Positions 29,545 to 38,754 of a stretch of DNA of 64,000 nucleotides are shown here, in pieces (within the stretch, counting starts at the first letter, position 1; each line of letters opens with the position of its first letter). Location: assembly GCF_029635795.1 (NCBI RefSeq), contig NZ_CP114280.1, forward strand, positions 682,001 to 746,000, read 5' to 3'. The notes beneath the pieces are model-generated. The model made no database searches, had not been told where the DNA came from, and was given only the letters and a program-made list of their open reading frames with translations. Position numbers and translations under genes: made by a program. This DNA comes from Dickeya lacustris. Its GTDB lineage: Bacteria; Pseudomonadota; Gammaproteobacteria; Enterobacterales; Enterobacteriaceae.

Positions 29545-30804
29545 TTAACGCGCCGCCGCTTCCGCGTTGGTACGCGTGACACGGATATAGAACACATACA
29601 GCAGCACCACAATCACCAGCAATTGTGTTCCCAACGCCGCTGCCATTCCCCAGTTCATGGTGGTGTTGGTAAAGAACGCCACGAAATAACTGATCATCTG
29701 ATCGCCCGGCCCACCGAGTAGCGCAGGCGTGATGTAATAACCAATCGCCATCATGAACACCAGCAACGCGCCAGCGGTAACACCAGCGTAAGTTTGTGGA
29801 ACATAGACCTTCCAAAATGCAACAAACGGGTGTGCGCCCAGCGAGATAGCCGCCCGCACATAGCCCGGCGAAATGCCTTTCATCACCGCATACAGCGGCA
29901 ACACAAAAAATGGCAGCAGAATGTGGGTCATGGAGATGTAGACCCCGATGCGGTTAAACACCATCACCAGCGGTTGATCGATAATCCCTATGCCCAGCAG
30001 CGCATGGTTAATCAGCCCGCCGGACTGGAGCAGCACAATCCAACTGGCGGTGCGCACAATCAACGATGTCCAGAAAGGCAACAGCACCAGAATCATCAAG
30101 AGATTGGCTCGGTTATCCGGCTGTTTTGCCAGCCAGTAGGCCAGCGGATAGCCCAACACCACACACAGTAGCGTCACCACAGCGGCCATCACCAGCGTGC
30201 GCAACAAGACATCGACATACAGCGCCTGATCAGCCGGTTGTGCCACCACGCTATCGGTTTGCGGGTCAACTTTATGGTCAAACACCGCCAGCAGGTAGTA
30301 ACTGGTAAATGGCCGTGAAGCCCTGTCCAGCGTTTTCCAGGTGGTCAGCTCGCCCCATAGCGGCTGCGCGGCAATCATCGCCGCCCGCAGCTCGGGCTGA
30401 TCGTCTGACGGCAATGCGCGCAGCGTGCGGGTAATCAGCGTGCGGTATTGGCCGTCTTCATAGCCCAGCCGTTTGGTGATGGTCGCCACCTGCCCGGTAT
30501 TACGGGCATTACGCAGGTCACGCACCAGTGCCTGAAACACCGCCTCATCCGGTATCGATTTCCCTGACCATTGCCGCATCGCCTCAATGGTGGCAGGCAT
30601 GCTGACGCGCAGGTCAGGGTTAGCGACGCTTTTGCCCAGAATCGACAATATCGGAAACAGAAAGCTGACCAAAATGAACAAAAATAGCGGGGCTATCAGC
30701 AGGAGTGAACGTTTCTGATAGCGGGCCTGCGCCTGACGCAATTGCTGCTTCAGGCCCGTAGGCTGTTGTTCGGTCGCTGTCGTCAACATGGCGTTCTGGG
30801 TCAT
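29545..30804 (-). CDS. ABC transporter permease, PotB type, with large periplasmic insert
   Basis: Permease of 419 residues, against about 280 for E. coli PotB. After the first membrane segment (about 33-57) there are roughly 145 residues without a hydrophobic stretch (for example ATITKRLGYEDGQYRTLITR), likely a periplasmic domain, before five more segments and the EAA loop (RAAISLGAHPFVAFWKVYVP). The start at 30804 is preferred over 30810 because AAGGAG is 8 bases upstream rather than 2. 15 bases separate it from the next permease. Confidence 0.88.
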   Translation of the reverse strand: MTQNAMLTTATEQQPTGLKQQLRQAQARYQKRSLLLIAPLFLFILVSFLFPILSILGKSVANPDLRVSMPATIEAMRQWSGKSIPDEAVFQALVRDLRNARNTGQVATITKRLGYEDGQYRTLITRTLRALPSDDQPELRAAMIAAQPLWGELTTWKTLDRASRPFTSYYLLAVFDHKVDPQTDSVVAQPADQALYVDVLLRTLVMAAVVTLLCVVLGYPLAYWLAKQPDNRANLLMILVLLPFWTSLIVRTASWIVLLQSGGLINHALLGIGIIDQPLVMVFNRIGVYISMTHILLPFFVLPLYAVMKGISPGYVRAAISLGAHPFVAFWKVYVPQTYAGVTAGALLVFMMAIGYYITPALLGGPGDQMISYFVAFFTNTTMNWGMAAALGTQLLVIVVLLYVFYIRVTRTNAEAAAR

Positions 30805-30840
30805 AGGCATCTCTCCTTGTGGTCTACCGGTTTAAGCCAA

Positions 30841-31872
30841 TTACTTCTGGGCAGCCCAGGCGTTAAAGCGCTGTTCCAGCTCTTCGCCGTGATCGATCCA
30901 GAACTCGGTATCCACCTGTACCGACTGAGCCAGGTTATCCGGTGCGGTTGGCAGGTTGCTGCTTACCGCAGGTGACAACAGCGCGGTGGTTTTGGTGTTG
31001 GTCGGGCCATAGGCAATGTTCTCGGCAAACACTTTCTGGTTTTCCGGCTGATTGGCAAACGCGATGAACTGCTCGGCCAGCGCCTTGTGTTTCGAGCCTT
31101 TGACAATCGCCCAACTGTCGAGATCGTACAGGCCATCTTTCCAGACAATATTGATGCCCGGTTTCTCTTTCTGCGCTACCGCCACGCGGCCATTATAGGC
31201 AGACGTCATCACAACATCGCCCGCCACCAGCCACTGCAACGGCTGTGCGCCCGACTCCCACCACTGAATATTCGACTTAATTTGATCAAGCTTCTTAAAG
31301 GCCTGATCGACGCCCGCCGGGGTCGCCAGCACTTTGTAGACGTCTTCGCGTTTTACGCCATCCGCCAGCAGCGCAATCTCCAGCGTAAATTTGGCGCTTT
31401 TACGCAGCGCGCGTTTACCGGGGAAGTTTTTCACATCCCAGAAATCCGCCCAGCTTTTCGGCGCTTGCTGCAACTTGTTGGCGTTATAGGTCAGCACCGT
31501 TGACCAGACAAAAATCCCGGCCCCGCACTCGGAAACCGCGCCTTTGACGAAATCGGCCTGCGTGCCAAGCTTGTTCCAGTCCAGCGTTTCGAATAGCCCT
31601 TCGTTACAACCGCGCAGTAACTCCGGCCCCTCCACTTCCACCACATCCCAGCCTATCTGCCCGGTCTGCACCATTGCACGGATGCGGGCCATTTCACCGT
31701 TATATTCACCCGCTTCCACTGAGCCCTTCCCTGCGGCCTGAAACGGTTTATAAAACGCTTTATCCTGCGCGTCTTTGTTGGTGCCGCCAAAAGAGATAAC
31801 CGTCAGATTGTCAGCCAAGGCTGGGGAGGCTATCGCCACCAACAGTGCGGATAATGCAAATTTTTTCAACAT
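30841..31872 (-). CDS. Periplasmic binding protein of the ABC transporter, PotD type
   Basis: 343-residue solute-binding protein; signal peptide MLKKFALSALLVAIASPALA, then DNLTVISFGG. Polyamine-binding-protein family pattern (YNGEMARIRAMVQTGQIGWD, WWESGAQPLQWLVAGDVVMT, IVWKDGLYDLDSWAIVKGS). The start at 31872 is fixed by the signal peptide and AGGAG; a 95-codon open extension upstream is non-coding. A promoter for the three transporter genes probably lies in 31873-32100. The substrate cannot be read from the sequence; GABA or putrescine are candidates. Confidence 0.9.
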   Translation of the reverse strand: MLKKFALSALLVAIASPALADNLTVISFGGTNKDAQDKAFYKPFQAAGKGSVEAGEYNGEMARIRAMVQTGQIGWDVVEVEGPELLRGCNEGLFETLDWNKLGTQADFVKGAVSECGAGIFVWSTVLTYNANKLQQAPKSWADFWDVKNFPGKRALRKSAKFTLEIALLADGVKREDVYKVLATPAGVDQAFKKLDQIKSNIQWWESGAQPLQWLVAGDVVMTSAYNGRVAVAQKEKPGINIVWKDGLYDLDSWAIVKGSKHKALAEQFIAFANQPENQKVFAENIAYGPTNTKTTALLSPAVSSNLPTAPDNLAQSVQVDTEFWIDHGEELEQRFNAWAAQK

Positions 31873-32111
31873 AGTCTGGCTCCTGAAGAGAGTAAATCGA
31901 CGCAATGCCACACGGGTAAAACGCTTTAATTTTTTTGATACATACACATCTTTATACAAGCAGTTTTCGTGCCAGTTTCTATGCCCTCCGATAAAAATGA
32001 CCGGAATAAGGCTGTGGCGATACCTCGTTGCGCAAAAGAGGCAACGCCGGAGATAAAGGCCACGATGGAGACAGGCAGATTCGCCTTGTTGTGGTGCAAG
32101 CATGACAGGGG

Positions 32112-32137
32112 CCGCACCACGGTGATTCATGGTGCGG
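32112..32137 (-). terminator. Hairpin after gabD
   Basis: CCGCACCA and TGGTGCGG, an 8-bp stem with a 10-base loop, 30 bases past the gabD stop; a further GC-rich stretch follows toward gabD. No T tract, so it may only partly separate gabD from the transporter genes. Confidence 0.45.
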
Positions 32138-32166
32138 AGCGACGATGCGCCCCGCACCGGGGAAAG

Positions 32167-33627
32167 TCAGTCTGACGCAGTGAGGTCAACGCAGAGATAT
32201 TTCATCTCCAGATATTCCTCGATACCAAAGCGCGATCCTTCACGCCCAAGGCCTGACTGTTTCACGCCACCAAATGGCGCCACTTCGTTAGAAATCAAAC
32301 CGGTATTGATACCAACCATGCCGTATTCCAGCGCTTCCGGCACCCGCCACTGGCGCAGCGCATCGCGGGTATACACATATGCCGCCAGGCCGAATTCGGT
32401 ATCGTTGGCCATCGCCACCACTTGCTGTTCGTCATCAAACGGGAACAGGGGTGCCACCGGGCCAAATGTCTCTTCGCGGGCAACGCGCATCGACTGTGTC
32501 ACGCCGCCGATGACGGTCGGCGTAAAAAAGGTGCCGCCCAGCGGGTGTACGTCTCCGCCAGTCAGCAGTTCGGCACCTTTTTCCAGCGCATCGCTGATGT
32601 GCTGCTGCACTTTGGCAACCGCCTCATGGTCAATCAGCGGCCCTTGGGTAACGCCGGGTTCACGACCATCGCCCACCCGCAGCTTCTCCACCTCTTCCAC
32701 CAGCCGTGCCGCCAGCGCCGGGTAAATGCCCCGTTGCACGTAGATGCGGTTAGCACACACGCAGGTTTGGCCACTGTTACGGAACTTGGACGCGAGGATC
32801 CCTTTTACCGCCTGCTCGACACTGGCATCATCAAACACGATGAACGGCGCATTGCCCCCCAGCTCCAGCGACAGTTTTTTCACCGTCGGCGCGCTTTGCG
32901 CCATCAAAATGCGCCCGACTTCGGTCGAACCGGTAAAGCTCAGTTTGCGCACCACCGGGCTGTCACACAGAATTTTCCCGACCGAAGGCGCATCGCCGGT
33001 CACAACCTGCAACACGCCCGCCGGAATCCCCGCCTGCACCGCCAGTTCCGCCAGCGCCAGCGCGGTAAACGGCGTTTGCTCCGCTGGTTTGACTATCATG
33101 GCGCACCCGGCAGCCAACGCTGGCGCTGCCTTGCGAGTAATCATCGCCGCCGGGAAGTTCCACGGCGTAATCGCCGCGCACACACCGATGCCCTGCTTAA
33201 TCACCAGCAGGCGCTGGTTCGCCTGAGGCGACTGCAACACGCTGCCTTCCACCCGTTTGGCTTCTTCGGCAAACCAATCGATAAACGAGGTGGCGTAGGT
33301 GATTTCACCGCTGGCCTCTGCCAGCGGTTTACCCTGCTCGGCGGTCAACAACGCCGCCAGGTCGCTCTGGTTTTCACGAATCAACGCCGCCCAGGCCTGC
33401 ATCAGCGCCGCCCGTTCTTTACCGGTACGTTGGCTCCACTCCCGCTGTGCCGCCTGTGCCGCCGCAATCGCCTGCTGCGTTTGCTGGGCGGTGACGAGCG
33501 GCACCGAGCCCAGGATTTCACCGCTTGCCGGGTTATTAACGTTCAGGCGCTCGCCGTTCAGGCTGTCCTGCCATTCTCCGCCGATTAAACATTGCTGATG
33601 GAATAACGCTTGATTTTTCAGTTGCAT
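32167..33627 (-). CDS. gabD: Succinate-semialdehyde dehydrogenase
   Basis: Oxidises succinate semialdehyde to succinate with NAD(P)+, the second step of GABA breakdown. 486 residues (E. coli 482). Aldehyde dehydrogenase motifs: catalytic Glu in LELGGNAPFIVFDD, catalytic Cys in NSGQTCVCANR (near 290), and FTGSTEVGR of the cofactor site. AAGGG precedes the ATG. 33 bases after gabT on the same strand, so gabT-gabD form an operon. Confidence 0.95.
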   Translation of the reverse strand: MQLKNQALFHQQCLIGGEWQDSLNGERLNVNNPASGEILGSVPLVTAQQTQQAIAAAQAAQREWSQRTGKERAALMQAWAALIRENQSDLAALLTAEQGKPLAEASGEITYATSFIDWFAEEAKRVEGSVLQSPQANQRLLVIKQGIGVCAAITPWNFPAAMITRKAAPALAAGCAMIVKPAEQTPFTALALAELAVQAGIPAGVLQVVTGDAPSVGKILCDSPVVRKLSFTGSTEVGRILMAQSAPTVKKLSLELGGNAPFIVFDDASVEQAVKGILASKFRNSGQTCVCANRIYVQRGIYPALAARLVEEVEKLRVGDGREPGVTQGPLIDHEAVAKVQQHISDALEKGAELLTGGDVHPLGGTFFTPTVIGGVTQSMRVAREETFGPVAPLFPFDDEQQVVAMANDTEFGLAAYVYTRDALRQWRVPEALEYGMVGINTGLISNEVAPFGGVKQSGLGREGSRFGIEEYLEMKYLCVDLTASD

Positions 33628-33660
33628 AACGACCCTTTTGGTTACGACTCTGTTGGCAGT

Positions 33661-34926
33661 TTATTTCGCCAGTACATCACTTAACACCGCCAGCGCCTGA
33701 GTAAACTGCGCTTGCGGAATAGTCAGCGGATACAAAAAGCGAATCACGTTGCCATATGTGCCACAGGTCAACAGCAGCAGCCCCTGTTGTAGTGCTGCCT
33801 GCTGGTAGTGTTTGGTTATCTCGGCGCTCGGTTTGCCGGTTTGCGGATCGTTAAACTCCACCGCCACCATCGAGCCGCGTGCACGGATATCGGCTATCGC
33901 CGGGTTGACGACCTTCAGGCGCTCCAGCGTCTCCACCAGTGTCGAGCCAAGTTGTTGGGCGCGCTGGCACAGTTGCTCTTCTTCAATCACATCCAGCACC
34001 GCCAGCGCCGACGCCACCGCCAGCGGATTACCGGCATACGTCCCGCCCAGCCCGCCGGGGCCCGGCGCATCCATCACCTCGGCACGCCCCACCACGCCCG
34101 AGATAGGGAAGCCGCCGCCAAGACTTTTCGCCATGGTAATCAGGTCAGCTTTGTCGTCGTAATACTCCATGGCAAACACCTTGCCGGTGCGGGCAAAACC
34201 GGTCTGGACTTCATCGGCTATCAGCAACATGCCGTACTTGTCGCACAACTGACGCACGCCCGCGATGAACTCGGGAGGTGCCACGTTAAACCCTCCTTCG
34301 CCCTGAATCGGTTCAAGCAAAATGGCCGCGACCTGATCGGCGGCGATATCGGTGTGCAACAGGCGCTCGATACTCTCCAGCGACTGTTCAACCGACACGC
34401 CATGCTGGGCATTGGGATAAAGCGCGTGGAAGATGGAGCCGGGGAACGGGCCAAAACCGGTGGAGTACGGGGCCACTTTGCCGGTCAGGGTCAATGTCAG
34501 CAGGGTACGGCCATGAAACGCCGAACCAAAGGCGATAACACCGGGGCGCTTGGTGTAGGCGCGCGCGATTTTTACCGCGTTTTCGACCGCTTCGGCACCG
34601 GTGGTGAAAAAGGCGGTTTTCGCTGTACCGTCAATCGGTGCCAGCGCATTCAGGCGCTCGGCCAGCGCCACATAGCTGCCGTAAGGCACAATCTGATAGG
34701 CGGTGTGGGTGAATTTTTCCAGTTGCTCATGCACGGCGGCCAGCAGTTTCGGATGACGATGGCCGGTATTGAGTACCGCAATCCCGGCGGCAAAATCGGT
34801 ATACTCGCGCCCTTCCACATCCCACAGCGTGGCGTTTTGCGCCTTCTCGGCAAAGAAATCACACATGACCCCCACACCACGCGGCGTAGCGGCAATACGA
34901 CGTTGATTCAGTTCGCTGTTACTCAT
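33661..34926 (-). CDS. gabT: 4-aminobutyrate aminotransferase
   Basis: Class III PLP aminotransferase: GABA + 2-oxoglutarate to succinate semialdehyde + glutamate. 421 residues (E. coli 426). PLP lysine in TMAKSLGGGFPISG, preceded by LLIADEVQTGFARTG, with TTGAEAVENAVKIAR and GGTYAGNPLAVASA. Divergent from the MocR-type regulator across a 124-bp gap. A long open frame on the opposite strand is a shadow. Confidence 0.93.
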   Translation of the reverse strand: MSNSELNQRRIAATPRGVGVMCDFFAEKAQNATLWDVEGREYTDFAAGIAVLNTGHRHPKLLAAVHEQLEKFTHTAYQIVPYGSYVALAERLNALAPIDGTAKTAFFTTGAEAVENAVKIARAYTKRPGVIAFGSAFHGRTLLTLTLTGKVAPYSTGFGPFPGSIFHALYPNAQHGVSVEQSLESIERLLHTDIAADQVAAILLEPIQGEGGFNVAPPEFIAGVRQLCDKYGMLLIADEVQTGFARTGKVFAMEYYDDKADLITMAKSLGGGFPISGVVGRAEVMDAPGPGGLGGTYAGNPLAVASALAVLDVIEEEQLCQRAQQLGSTLVETLERLKVVNPAIADIRARGSMVAVEFNDPQTGKPSAEITKHYQQAALQQGLLLLTCGTYGNVIRFLYPLTIPQAQFTQALAVLSDVLAK

Positions 34927-35010
34927 AATTCGGCTCCGATTCGATGAAACACCACCCGGCTTGGGCTGACGATGACCGTCTAATGCTGTTATTTATCCTT
35001 TGCATGGCCC

Positions 35011-35016
35011 TATAAT
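35011..35016 (+). promoter_or_regulatory. -10 box of the MocR-type regulator gene
   Basis: TATAAT 35 bases before the TTG start. The 34927-35050 gap also has to hold the gabT promoter and probably the regulator's own binding sites. Confidence 0.5.
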
Positions 35017-35050
35017 CCAGAGCCAGTTTTTAATATTTAAAGGATCCACT

Positions 35051-36544
35051 TTGCGCTCACTTCTGACGGATTTACTGCTGCAAGCGCTGGAGCGGCAGCA
35101 GGAAGGCACGCTAAACAAACGCCTTTACGATAGCATCCGGCTGGCGATTCTGGCCGGAGATATCAGCCCCGGCCAGCGTCTGCCCTCCTCGCGCGACTTG
35201 GCACAACAGCTCTCACTGTCACGCAATACCGTGATGGCGGCGTTTGAGCAGTTGCTGGCGGAAGGCTATATCGAAACCCGCAGCGGCAGCGGCAGCTACG
35301 TTACCGAGCAATTGCCCGATGCCCGCCCGCCGGATGTGCGTACCGAAGCCGCGTTGCCAAGACGCCCGGCCACACAGGAATTATCGCGCCGGGGCAAGCA
35401 TCTGCTGGGATACGCCGGGGCATCTGCACGCCAGTGGGGGGCGTTTATGCCGGGCATTCCCGATATCAACAGTTTTCCCCATGCGTTGTGGCGGCGGCTG
35501 CAAACCCGCCTTGCCCGGCGGGTGAAACCGGAGCAGTTGTCTTACTCACCGATGGGCGGCTGCCCGGAGCTGCAACAATCGCTGGTGGACTACCTGCGCG
35601 TGGCCCGCTCCGTGACCTGCACAGCCGAGCAGATTCTGATAACCGAGGGCACCCATCAGGCGATGGATCTGCTGTCGAAAATGCTGTGTAACCCCGGCGA
35701 TGTGGCATGGATTGAAGACCCGTGCTATTGGGGAATGCGCAATGTGCTGACGATTAACGGGCTGCGGGTATCGCCCGTTGGCGTTGATGAGCAAGGCATG
35801 GTGCCGCCAGAGCAGGTTGATGACGACACAGCCCCCAGGCTGATTTGCGTGACGCCATCGCACCAGTACCCGTTGGGCGCGGTGATGAGCCTTGCCCGCC
35901 GTCAGCGCTTACTGGCGCTGGCACAAGAGCACAACAGTTGGGTGATTGAAGATGACTACGACAGCGAGTTTCGCTTCTCCGGCAGCCCAATTCCCGCGCT
36001 GCAAGGCCTGCAAACCGAGCCACCGGTCATTTATATCGGCACATTTAGCAAAACGCTCTATCCGGGGCTACGGGTCAGCTACATGGTGTTGCCGCCTACG
36101 CTGGCACGAGAGCTGAAAGTGGCCCACGCCGAGCTGTATCGCGGCGGCCACTGGCTGACACAGCTCACGCTGAGTCAATTCATCGCCGAAGGGCACTACG
36201 CCGCCCACATCCGGCGTATGCGACTCCTTTATGCCCGCAGGCGAGCGCTGCTCAGTGAGTTAATTATGCAGCACCTCGGCGCTGACTACCTTGGCTACAA
36301 CAGTAATGCCGGGCTGCATTTGATCTTAAAACTGCCGGAAACCATTGATGACGTCCTGCTCGCCGCCCGCATTATGCAGCGCGGCGTGATGGTCAAACCG
36401 CTGTCCAGTTACTACCTGCGCCCCGTGCCCGAGCGCGGGTTGCTGCTGGGTTATGCCTGCGTTGAGGAGCCACAAATGGCGGCGGCCTTCGATGTCATTC
36501 TGGCCTGCCTGCGTGAGCCCGAGCGTGCCGCAAGACCGGCTTAA
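35051..36544 (+). CDS. MocR/GabR-type transcriptional regulator
   Basis: 497 residues: GntR winged helix (about 1-75, LNKRLYDSIRLAILAGDISP and DLAQQLSLSRNTVMAAFEQL) fused to a class-I aminotransferase domain with the PLP lysine in GTFSKTLYPGLRVSYM. GabR-type proteins bind PLP and GABA and switch on gabTD; divergence from gabT supports the same role here. Start set at TTG 35051: AAAGGA ends 6 bases upstream and TATAAT overlaps any earlier start (35000). It could instead regulate pyridoxal genes (PdxR), but none are near. Confidence 0.9.
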   Translation: MRSLLTDLLLQALERQQEGTLNKRLYDSIRLAILAGDISPGQRLPSSRDLAQQLSLSRNTVMAAFEQLLAEGYIETRSGSGSYVTEQLPDARPPDVRTEAALPRRPATQELSRRGKHLLGYAGASARQWGAFMPGIPDINSFPHALWRRLQTRLARRVKPEQLSYSPMGGCPELQQSLVDYLRVARSVTCTAEQILITEGTHQAMDLLSKMLCNPGDVAWIEDPCYWGMRNVLTINGLRVSPVGVDEQGMVPPEQVDDDTAPRLICVTPSHQYPLGAVMSLARRQRLLALAQEHNSWVIEDDYDSEFRFSGSPIPALQGLQTEPPVIYIGTFSKTLYPGLRVSYMVLPPTLARELKVAHAELYRGGHWLTQLTLSQFIAEGHYAAHIRRMRLLYARRRALLSELIMQHLGADYLGYNSNAGLHLILKLPETIDDVLLAARIMQRGVMVKPLSSYYLRPVPERGLLLGYACVEEPQMAAAFDVILACLREPERAARPA

Positions 36545-36562
36545 ACGCCGCCTTGCACCCTT

Positions 36563-36594
36563 GCAGGGCAGCCGGGATTTTGACGCTGCCCTGC
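36563..36594 (+). terminator. Hairpin after the MocR-type gene
   Basis: GCAGGGCAGC and GCTGCCCTGC form a perfect 10-bp stem with a 12-base loop, 19 bases past the stop. The rest of 36595-36913 should hold the promoter of the ATPase gene; TATAAC near 36890 is a candidate -10. Confidence 0.6.
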
Positions 36595-36913
36595 CGGTTA
36601 AAATGCACCAAAATTGCCCGCTTCATTAACACGCACTCACCATTTTGAAGCAGGCGGTTTTTCAGCGGGCCTCTTTTCATTACCGTTTCTCACGACTTTG
36701 CGCATCTTGGCCTACCGTTCCGGCTCACTTTTTAGACCGTTACAGAACCGTAAATGACGCCGAAAAATCATCACCTCGCCCACGGCGCGACCCATTATTC
36801 ACCCCGAAAATAATAAATTTTTCTTGTTAATTCATTGTCAGGCATGAGTTATGCATAAGGTTACTCATCAAGAAAAGCACAGCCAGGCTATAACCCGGTA
36901 AGAGAAGGGAAGA

Positions 36914-38008
36914 ATGAAAACCTACGTTAGCTTCAAAAATATTCAAAAAACCTACGATGGCGATCGCCTGGTGGTCAAAAACCTGAATCTGGACATTCAG
37001 GAAGGGGAATTTCTGACGATGCTTGGCCCATCGGGGTCGGGTAAAACCACCAGCCTGATGATGCTGGCCGGGTTCGAAACGCCAACGCAGGGGGAGATTT
37101 TACTGCGTGATACACCGCTGCATAACCTGCCGCCTCATCAGCGTGGCATCGGCATGGTGTTTCAAAACTATGCGCTGTTTCCTCATATGACCGTGGCGGA
37201 AAACCTGGCCTTCCCGCTGGCTATCCGCCGCATGAACCGCAGCGACATTAAAGAAAAAGTTGACCGGGTGCTCGACCGGGTGAAATTAACCACTCTGGCT
37301 GACCGCTATCCGGCGCAAATGTCCGGTGGCCAGCAGCAGCGGGTGGCACTGGCGCGTGCGCTGGTGTTTGAACCCCGACTGGTACTGATGGATGAACCGC
37401 TGGGCGCGCTGGATAAACAGCTGCGTGAACATATGCAACTGGAGATTAAAGCGCTGCACCGGGCGCTGGAGCTCACGGTGGTGTATGTCACCCACGACCA
37501 AAGCGAAGCCATGACCATGTCTGACCGGGTTGCCGTGTTCAACGATGGCATCATTCAACAGATGGACAGCCCGAGCGACATTTACGAACGCCCGCAAAAT
37601 GCGTTTGTGGCGCAGTTTATTGGCGAAAACAACACGCTGATTGCCACGCACGCCAGCAGCGAGGGCGACTACTATCAGGCCACGCTGGATGACGGCACCC
37701 TGCTGCGCGCGCTGAAAGTACGGCCAAGCTCGCCGGGGCGCAAAATTCACCTGTGCATTCGCCCGGAGCGCGTGCGCGTTAACGCAAGCGTACTGCCGGA
37801 CGGCGCCCAGCAAGTCAGCGCCCGTATCCAGCAATTTATTTATCTGGGCGACCACGTACGTATGATGACTGAAGTGGCCGGTCAGCCACAGTTTATGGTG
37901 AAACTGCCCGCCAGCGAGCTCAACCCGAACTGGCAGGCAGGCAGCGAAGTGCGGCTCTCCTGGCTGCCCGAGCACCTGCGTGCACTGGATGCGCTCACCA
38001 CCCACTAA
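36914..38008 (+). CDS. ABC transporter ATPase, PotA type
   Basis: 364 residues: Walker A GPSGSGKTT, Q loop VFQNYALFPH, signature MSGGQQQR, Walker B LVLMDEPLGALD, switch His VYVTHDQSEAM, then a C-terminal TOBE domain (about 240-360). The family energises polyamine-type importers. The permeases and binding protein at 28693-31872 have no ATPase beside them, so this gene across gabDT and the regulator most likely completes that transporter. GAAGGGAAG precedes the ATG. Confidence 0.92.
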   Translation: MKTYVSFKNIQKTYDGDRLVVKNLNLDIQEGEFLTMLGPSGSGKTTSLMMLAGFETPTQGEILLRDTPLHNLPPHQRGIGMVFQNYALFPHMTVAENLAFPLAIRRMNRSDIKEKVDRVLDRVKLTTLADRYPAQMSGGQQQRVALARALVFEPRLVLMDEPLGALDKQLREHMQLEIKALHRALELTVVYVTHDQSEAMTMSDRVAVFNDGIIQQMDSPSDIYERPQNAFVAQFIGENNTLIATHASSEGDYYQATLDDGTLLRALKVRPSSPGRKIHLCIRPERVRVNASVLPDGAQQVSARIQQFIYLGDHVRMMTEVAGQPQFMVKLPASELNPNWQAGSEVRLSWLPEHLRALDALTTH

Positions 38009-38145
38009 CCCGGCGGCGGCAACCGCACAGTTGGCAGATGACGAATACACGCGGATTCTGCCAAGATAGCGCGCTCAGGGGCTGTCGGCGTGCAACCGCA
38101 TACAGCCGAGCAAGCCATCTCATTGATTAAGGGAGTGATTCCACT

Positions 38146-38376
38146 ATGCCGCATGTCGCCATCAAGTATTTTCCCCGCAATCTGCCGGAAAACGTCAAAC
38201 AGGATTTGACAAACGAAATCAGTGAATTACTCAAGAAGTACCTGAATGCCGAAGACAAATCCATCTCGGTGGCGTTAACTGAAGTCCAGCCAGACCGCTG
38301 GAAAGAGACGGTATACGATATCGAAATCGGCCCAGAGCTGGATAACCTCACCAAAAAACCGGGATATACGCTGTAA
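38146..38376 (+). CDS. 4-oxalocrotonate-tautomerase family protein (PptA-like)
   Basis: 76 residues; after Met removal Pro is N-terminal (MPHVAIKYFPRN), the catalytic base of tautomerases. Closest remembered relative is E. coli PptA/YdcE (77 residues). The substrate is unknown. Stands alone, with a terminator downstream. Confidence 0.85.
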   Translation: MPHVAIKYFPRNLPENVKQDLTNEISELLKKYLNAEDKSISVALTEVQPDRWKETVYDIEIGPELDNLTKKPGYTL

Positions 38377-38455
38377 CAACGCCTGAGTGCATCATCGGCA
38401 ATAAAAGACAGGACAACGTCTTACCGATAGCAGCACTGAACGGTTTTCGTCACCC

Positions 38456-38501
38456 GGTGTATCACAAGGTTGATACCGCCCTTGTGGTACACCACGTTTT
38501 T
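38456..38501 (+). terminator. Intrinsic terminator after the tautomerase gene
   Basis: GGTGTA-T-CACAAGG pairs with CCTTGTG-G-TACACC (one mismatch, 10-base loop) and is followed by ACGTTTTT. Confidence 0.85.
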
Positions 38502-38754
38502 ATGCTTGATTAGCTTGAGTCCCCCCGACATCATCCTCCCCCGGACTCGCGTCCTGATCTGACTGCACACCCGACATGAATATGGCTCATGTTGTGATGA
38601 AATTAACTCTCTTTCACTCCCTCAACAACTCTGGCATAAAGAATGCTTAATTAACTTATTGGCAACATGAAAACCACTCGACGATAAAACAAAGTCATTT
38701 AATATCAAAATATTAACAATGGTTTTCATCTCAGGCAGCAGGGAAAAGAGCGCG

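Noticed and set aside
31873..32157. 95-codon N-terminal extension of the ABC binding protein
   Set aside because: The start at 31872 has a signal peptide and ribosome site; the extension would bury the signal sequence.
32422..34947. Open frames of 388 and 379 codons on the plus strand opposite gabD and gabT
   Set aside because: They mirror the codon structure of two highly conserved genes, read as low-complexity Arg/His/Gln-rich protein and match no family I know. Antisense shadows.
38403..38423. Possible MetJ boxes (AGACAGGA CAACGTCT) upstream of mesX
   Set aside because: Only one half resembles AGACGTCT, and a terminator lies between it and mesX.
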